This document shows positions 58,186 to 64,000 of a stretch of DNA of 64,000 bases, piece by piece (the stretch's first letter is position 1; every line of letters starts with the position of its first letter). The notes beneath the pieces are model-generated. The model did no database searches and was not told where the DNA came from. It was given only the letters and a program-made list of their open reading frames with translations. The stretch covers positions 124,001-188,000 of the forward strand of contig BDSI01000172.1 in the NCBI GenBank assembly GCA_003117195.1. The letters run 5' to 3'. This DNA comes from Eudorina sp. 2006-703-Eu-15. Its lineage: Eukaryota; Chlorophyta; Chlorophyceae; Chlamydomonadales; Volvocaceae. The position numbers were made by a program, and so were the translations under genes.

Positions 58186-61100
58186 GGTGGCTGGCTGGCT
58201 GGCTGGCTGGCAGGGTGGCTGGCTGGCTGGCTGGCTGGCAGGGTGGCTGGCTGGCTGGCTGACTGGCTGGCTGGCTGGCTGGGTGGCAGGGTGATTGGGT
58301 GGATGGTTGGGTGGGCGGGGGCAAGGGGGTTGGTGGGTCAGAATCCAACCGGGCAGTGTCGGAACTGAGCGGGGAGACACGGGCCGGGAAGGGGCCCTGG
58401 CGCCTGAGAGGGAGGGAGGGAGTGTGCGCGTTTCGGCTCTTGTCTCGCCAGCATCCCGCGCGCGGCGTCATGTCCGCCCCGCCGCTGACGGCCCCCCGGT
58501 CCCCCGTGTGCGTGTGCTGCACTCCAGGGCAAGGAGCGGTTCGTGGAGCAGTTCACGGATCCCGAGGAGGGCGAGCAGGCTGAGGAGGACATGGGTGCGT
58601 GCGCCTCAGTCCCGTCCGGTCCGGTCCGGTCCGTGTGTTTAATGACAAGCCCACCCATAACCACCCAGGCCCGGCCCGTGTGTGTTTCGGCGCATGTCAG
58701 CGGCGCATCAAGGCGTGCTCACGTCCTACGGGTTTGGGCGGCAGTTGGGGCTGCACTGCAGCACGTGTGTGCGGTACAGGAAAGAGCCACACACGTAGCC
58801 ACACGAGTGCGGCTGGTTGCCGTGCGACCCGGGTTCCCCGATGTCGTCCCCAGCTACCAGCGCGTTCCCATGGAAGTGGGTCGTCGCCCCCGGGTCCCTC
58901 CGCACCTCCATGTGAGTGCACCCACCCGCCCGCCCGGGCCCCGCCGCGCCCCGCTGCTCCCCCCCGGCTGCCCCCCAGACGCCGCCGCTCGTGCCCGCCT
59001 GGCCGCCCGACCCGCGGAGCACCGGGCGCTGTTCGCCGGGAACGTGGACGACCATTTCAGGTCCGGCAGGGGGTTGCCGTACGGAGGGTGCCGTAGTAAC
59101 GGGGCAGCCGGGCGCCCGTGTGCGGGTCGCCGGGGGGACCACCGTCCTTCGTTTGAATAAAGCGAAACGCGCACTCGGGCGTCAGCCGCCAGAGCCCACT
59201 CGCCCGCATGAACCCGCTGGGGGGCCTGCCGCCGCCTCACCTCACCCGTCGCCCCCTCTCCGAAGGTCCTGCTACCGCCTTGCCCTGGCAGTCGGCGCAG
59301 TTGGTCTCTTTGCTGACACTTTCGTTGAACCCAACCTGCCGCGCCCGTCCCGCCCGCCGCTGCTCTCCGCCCGTCAGACTGGGCATCAAGGTGACCAAGG
59401 GCGCCATCCGGCTGTTTGCGGACATGTACAACAGTGACATCATAGTGGCGTCGCCCGTCGCGCTGGTGGGCGGGTAGCGGGGCGGGGGTGACGGAGGGAC
59501 GGGTTGGAAGGCGGCGGTGGCGGTGGGGAGTTGCGGTGGCGTGGGAGTCGGGGTAGGGGCCGCTTGATGGTGTCCCCTGTCGTGAAGCGGGGCGGGTGGT
59601 GCATCATAGTGGTGTGGAGTCCGAGTGGCCGGGGAAGCAGACCCGCAGACCGACTCCCGCGGGCACCCGTCAGGACTTCAGTCCAGCCCCAGAACGCCGA
59701 TCGACACAGTCCGACGGCGGCTCATCGCTCAACAGCTGTTCGTTATCACTATTTGGGTTTGGACTGGGCTGTTATGAAGCATACCGTGAGGGCATTCGTA
59801 GGGCGCAGCCACGCCCCTTGCATGGCACGTACGCAGCCTGTCGACGGAACGATCACTCGAGCACGGCTTGTGCACAGCGTTTTGTGGCGCAGCCAACCTT
59901 CAGTACACCCGCGCACAACTACACACACAACCACAACCACGCACGCGCGGGTGGGCTTCGCATTAAACACACACACGCGCGCGCGTCCCCCCTGCCTCCC
60001 CGCCCCTTCCCCCCAGGCCACCAAGCTCGCGGAGGACAAGGCGGCCGACCCACACGCCCGCCCCGACTTCCTGTCCTCCATCGAGCTGCTGGTGCTTGAC
60101 CGGGCGGACGTGATGGGGATGCAGGTGGGCCTCGGAGGGGCACCGCGGGGGAGGCTGGCTAGGGCTGCACGGGGGTTGGGCGGCGGGAGGGGGTTTGAGG
60201 GTTCTGCCGGGGGAGGGCGGGATCTGTCCGGTCGACCACCGGCGACTGACGGTCGGTTCTGGCAGCTCAGCTCAGCGGGCGGTAGCGCATTCGCAGGCTG
60301 TCGAACCGCGCGCGGGAAAGCACGACCGGTGTCGCCCTCCTTATCCACGCCGCAGCAGTGCCCGGAGCACCCCGCCTTGCGCCCCACCAAGCAGCCACAG
60401 GCCTCTACCTCCACGAACGAATCTAAGCCACCCGCCAACACCTCAAAACATGATGTACTGCTGCACCTCCCTCTCCTCTCGAACGCTCACAACCCCTCTC
60501 ACGTCCTCTTAACACCCTCAGAACTGGGCGCACGTGGAGACGGTGGTGACGGCGCTGAACCAGCTGCCCCGCGAGCAGCACGGCACCGACATCATGCGCG
60601 TGCGCGACTGGTACCTGTCGGGCCAGGCGGCGCACTACCGACAGACGGTCGTGATGGCGGCCTTCGCCACTCCCCACACCAACGCGCTGGCCCGGGCGGC
60701 AGCCAACCACGCGGGGGCGCTGCGGCTCGCGGTGGAGCACAGCGGGGTGCTTGGCCGGGTGGTGCCGCAGGTGGGGCGGGCGGGAAGGAGGGTGGGTCTC
60801 ATGGTTGGGAGATCGGGCGTGGGGTTGGGAAGGACGGCGAGGCGCGCGCCGACCTGGAGGACGCGCCCGCACTCTTCAGCTGCCGGGCTGCCGGGGCCGC
60901 CCCTAACTCTGCCGCGCAATCTGTCATTGCCGTTTTGGCTGTCGAACCCCATACCGCGTACTGTACTGCACTGTGCTGAATGTAGGTCAAGCAGCTGTTC
61001 GAACGCTTCCCAGCAGCCTCACCCGCAGCAGCGGGCGATGCGCGTTTCGAGTTCTTCATGCGGGCGGTGTGGCCGCGGGTCAAGGAATCGGTGTCGCGAG

Positions 61101-62637
61101 GTGCGGAGGACTGAGGGCTGACGGACGCGTACGTATGGGTGTGAGCTCGAGGGGACACCGCCTGCCGTCCGCTGACCCATGTGATGTACGTCCTTACATT
61201 GTGTACTGAATTACCGTGTGTATTTCATTTCAGGAGCTATACCTTGCGGGGTCACGATGTCCGTGTCTCCACGTGCCTCCCTGGCCATCCATCGGAGGTC
61301 GCCCGGGGGCCTTATGGGCCCGGGGTGACGTGTGAACAGCGTGACGGCTTGCAATTGCATGGCAGTGTGACCCCGCGGCGCCTGTGCCCTCCTCCTCATA
61401 TCCCACCCCGACAGGCCTGCTGGTGTTCGTGCCCAGCTATTTTGACTTTGTGCGGCTGCGCAACGCGCTCAAGGCGGACGACAGCGTTGATTTCGCGACG
61501 ATAAGCGAGTACAGCAGCAATGCTGAGGTGAGGCGGGAAGTAGGTATGGGTGAGAAAGGGAGGCGGCCGGACAGGATTCTACCTCAAGGGGAGGGGGGGC
61601 GTGACGCAGTTTGAGGGAGCCCCTTCCGGGCATATGGGATGGTGCAGCTCAACACGACCGATTGCGGGAGGGGCGGCGCTGTTGAGGAAAGGGGATCGGG
61701 CAGCTGCCTGGGACGCAACGAGATCGGTGGAACCTCCGTGTTATGATTAAGACGGTGCGGTGCGTGGAAGAAAGGCGCTCGCGCACACGGTGTGATTGGG
61801 CTTTCTGTTGCCACGTCCTAGGAATCCAACAGCAAGCCCTGCCTGAATACATGGACCTAGCGCCCCAGCGCAGGGCCTCGCACCCGGTTCTCTCTCCGGG
61901 TGTGCGCGGGCGGGGTCACCGCGTCCCCGCCTCTGCCCACCGTCCGCCCAACACGGTGCTGCCTACCCTCCTGCCATCCCTCCTCCCATCGCCCGTGCCG
62001 CAGGTGACCCGCTGCCGTGCGCGCTTCTTCCACGGCCAGCGCCGCATGCTGCTCTACACGGAGCGGGCGCACTTCTACCACCGATATCGCATCCGGGGCA
62101 TCAAGGTGGGGCTGTCCAGGAGGGGCGGGAGGCGCGCGTCCCGGATGGCAGGCGACACGGCTCCAGGGACGGGGTTTACCAGGGGAAGTGAGGGACACAG
62201 AGTGGGCGACGCCCACTCGTTCGACAATATGCCTGGGGCCCACAGCGCGATCTGTTACACTTAACTGGGAATCCCCTGTCCGGAATATGTTGCGTTCGTA
62301 GCGCACTATGTTTGCTCTGACTGTCGTCACTTGTACAGTGTTTGACCTGGCACGTACTGCCTGCTTATTGCCACCTATCCAAACACGTGCACTGCAGGAC
62401 CTGCTGTTCTACGGGCTGCCCGACCACGCCGAGTACTACTCGGAGCTGGTGAACCTGCTCGAGGAAGGCGGAGGGGGAGGCGGCCCGGGGGGAGGCGCGC
62501 ACCTGGCGTCGCATCATCACGCCACGGTGACGGCTCTGTTCTGCCCCTGGGACGTGCTGCAGCTGGAGCGGGTGGTGGGCAGCGGGCGGGCTCGCAGGAT
62601 GTTGAAGGGAGAGAGCGGCACATACGTATTCTGCTGA
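54771..62637 (+). CDS. UTP25: UTP25, small-subunit processome component
   Basis: Thirteen exons, all in phase: 54771-55150, 55430-56144, 56485-56757, 57419-58138, 58528-58594, 58979-59060, 59378-59465, 60017-60124, 60522-60770, 60986-61100, 61415-61527, 62004-62105, 62398-62637; 1083 residues. Seen: a basic N-terminus, a very acidic tract (~165-310), a Gln-rich stretch (~540-570), then the conserved half: KVLLLLPQRNFAFRAVRRLV, FAGNVDDHFRLGIKVTKG, SDIIVASPVAL, LLVLDRADVMGMQNW, LLVFVPSYFDFVRLRNALK, YTERAHFYHRYRIRGIK and LLFYGLPDHAEYYSEL. Known: UTP25/DEF is a nucleolar U3 snoRNP protein with a DEAD-helicase fold lacking a working ATPase site; here DRAD (803-806) replaces DEAD, as expected. TGTAA lies 200 bp after the stop. 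The start is the first in-frame ATG; the extreme N-terminus is least certain. Confidence 0.94.
58146..58290. repeat. CTGG tetranucleotide repeat in UTP25 intron 4
   Basis: About 140 bp of CTGG units with CAGGGTGG interruptions begins within 10 bp of the intron 4 donor. Open frames through it are repeat artefacts. Confidence 0.95.
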
Positions 62638-64000
62638 GGAGTGGGGGCAGGAGAAGAGAGGGGGGACCGAGGATGGACGGGACCTGGGACGGCCTGGGCT
62701 GGTGGCGAAGGGTTTGGGGGATGCTCTTGCAGGGCACGGCCGGCGCCTGTGCACGTAACGGCGTTTACAAGGGATTGAGGGCATGGCATGATGTGCTTTC
62801 CGACCAGCGGAACCCCCTAGAGGCCGGATGAGGCTGATGTAAGATGGGAGCAGCAGGCGGTGGTCGGGTATGGTGCGCTGAGAGGAAGGGAGCGAGCAGG
62901 AGCGAGCGGATCCAATGCGTCTTTGTGTAGGGTGTATTTTCGCACTTAAGCCTGGCAAACCGATCTCTTATGGCAGCTGATATCACCGCCGGTGAGCTGA
63001 AGGTGTCAGCAATTGGTCTTCACCGAGGAGCACTTCAACACCTGCAGCACTGGGCATGCGGCGCACCACCGGATGCTCGCGGCTGTATTGATCACTGACA
63101 TGACATGGTAGGCGGGTTCAGTCGTTCGACAGTTCCAGGCGACCTGCTGAACGAGCTGGAATGGGCCCTTCACATCGCTCGTTCGACATACGAACGACGC
63201 ACCTGGACAGGCCCTCGCGCGCCGCAAGCGGGGCGTATGTGGGCCTCCACGCACTCCCAATAAAAATACCTCTTAAGCCCAGCTTTCATGAGCAGTCCTC
63301 TCGGATTGCAGAATAAATTGGAAGTGCCTGCAACTACCGTATCCCGTCCGAGTAGTTTGGTCCGACAACGCCCAAGCTTCCCCCCTTTCTCCAGCTCGCT
63401 ATCTGTGGACCGCTTCGCAAAACACATTTCCCACCCGAAGCTGTCCCCTCACTAAATCGTGCCTGGAGTGCCCCGGAAGTCTCCGAACAGATCACAACTC
63501 CGCACGCTTCTACGGAAAAATCAAACATATTCCCAAGGATAGGGAAGCCATACGCCGTTTTCGGGTGACAGTGGAATAAGGATCACGTCAGAAAAGCATT
63601 TTCGGTTTATGCACCCCTAATGCACTTCATCCATCGTAGGGTGCGCGGTGTCCGCAGGGAACACGGTCCCGCTGCCATGGAGGGCCCGTTGCGGTTTCAG
63701 CCGTCGGAGTGCAATGGGTCGTGCATGCATAAATACGCCTAGCCCGGTGCATCCATCACTGGTATACCTGCTTGCTAATAATTGTCGTGCCCGGCATCAC
63801 TCCCCTGTCCATGTCTCCTCACTCACCCCAAATACACATCAGGGCCATGCTTTTCAGCAGGATTCTCTTCATTATTCGCTCAGGTCCAGGCTGGTGAGCA
63901 CTGCCCTACTTAAACGCCCGACACGCCATCCGCTGGACCCTCTGGAACGGGCGGCTAGGTGGCCCCGTCCTCGGCGTCCGATCCTCTCTGGGCTGATGGC
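62638..64000. other. right end: UTP25 3' region, then no supported gene
   Basis: The first ~205 bp are the UTP25 3' untranslated region. Beyond that I see no exon with matching splice sites and no domain on either strand up to the window edge. A gene starting further right is possible. Confidence 0.45.
62838..62842 (+). terminator. TGTAA poly(A) signal of UTP25
   Basis: TGTAA 201 bp after the UTP25 stop codon, with no closer candidate. Confidence 0.7.

Noticed and set aside
59504..60979. 491-codon + strand open frame
   Set aside because: It runs through exons and introns of UTP25 in a mixed frame; the conserved protein is recovered only by splicing.

Overview
This window reads as nuclear DNA of a volvocine green alga (the Chlamydomonas, Gonium and Volvox group). 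The evidence is intrinsic: GC-rich coding sequence, many short GT-AG introns of roughly 60-750 bp, long Gln/Gly/Ala/Ser low-complexity tracts inside otherwise conserved proteins, TGTAA poly(A) signals downstream of several stop codons, a ciliary small GTPase, a plastid Holliday-junction resolvase and an RWP-RK transcription factor. The species cannot be named from the sequence alone. Gene models were built by hand: homologous exons were picked in six frames and joined only where GT-AG (once GC-AG) sites and codon phase agree.

Layout. 1-2956 has no supportable gene. 2957-8691 (-) is a RING-CH (MARCH-type) membrane E3 ubiquitin ligase, 6 exons. 9477-11735 (+) is an ankyrin-repeat-like protein, 2 exons. 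13003-18052 (-) is a plastid-targeted NmrA-like NAD(P)-binding protein with 11 exons, including a 13-bp micro-exon; a hAT-type MITE sits in its third intron. 18599-19966 holds two back-to-back long palindromes that share a nearly identical ~40-bp spacer. A second copy of the MITE lies at 20906-21307. 22400-23720 (-) holds a decayed gene resembling the Chlamydomonas OPR/LWALA-repeat organelle RNA proteins. 23.8-28.6 kb is gene-poor. 28655-33152 (-) is MOC1, the chloroplast Holliday-junction resolvase. 33.2-39.5 kb is repeat-rich with a few unassigned membrane-type exons. 39557-44600 (-) is an RWP-RK transcription factor with a very long low-complexity C-terminus; its 5' end is not resolved. 46397-47596 (+) is a DUF3228 protein. 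49661-51909 (+) is a PP2C phosphatase. 53445-54411 (-) is ARL3. 54771-62637 (+) is UTP25, 13 exons. The last 1.3 kb shows no gene.

The genes do not form a pathway; this is ordinary eukaryotic housekeeping and regulatory content. Themes are plastid genome maintenance (MOC1), plastid NAD(P) metabolism (NmrA-like), ciliary trafficking (ARL3), ribosome assembly (UTP25), signalling (PP2C, RING-CH) and transcription (RWP-RK). ARL3 and UTP25 are divergent and share a ~360-bp start-to-start interval. The most unusual signals are the twin palindromes with a common spacer, the matched pair of MITEs with perfect 8-bp target duplications, the 13-bp exon, the GC-AG intron of ARL3, and intronic G-rich minisatellites that begin at or lie next to splice sites.
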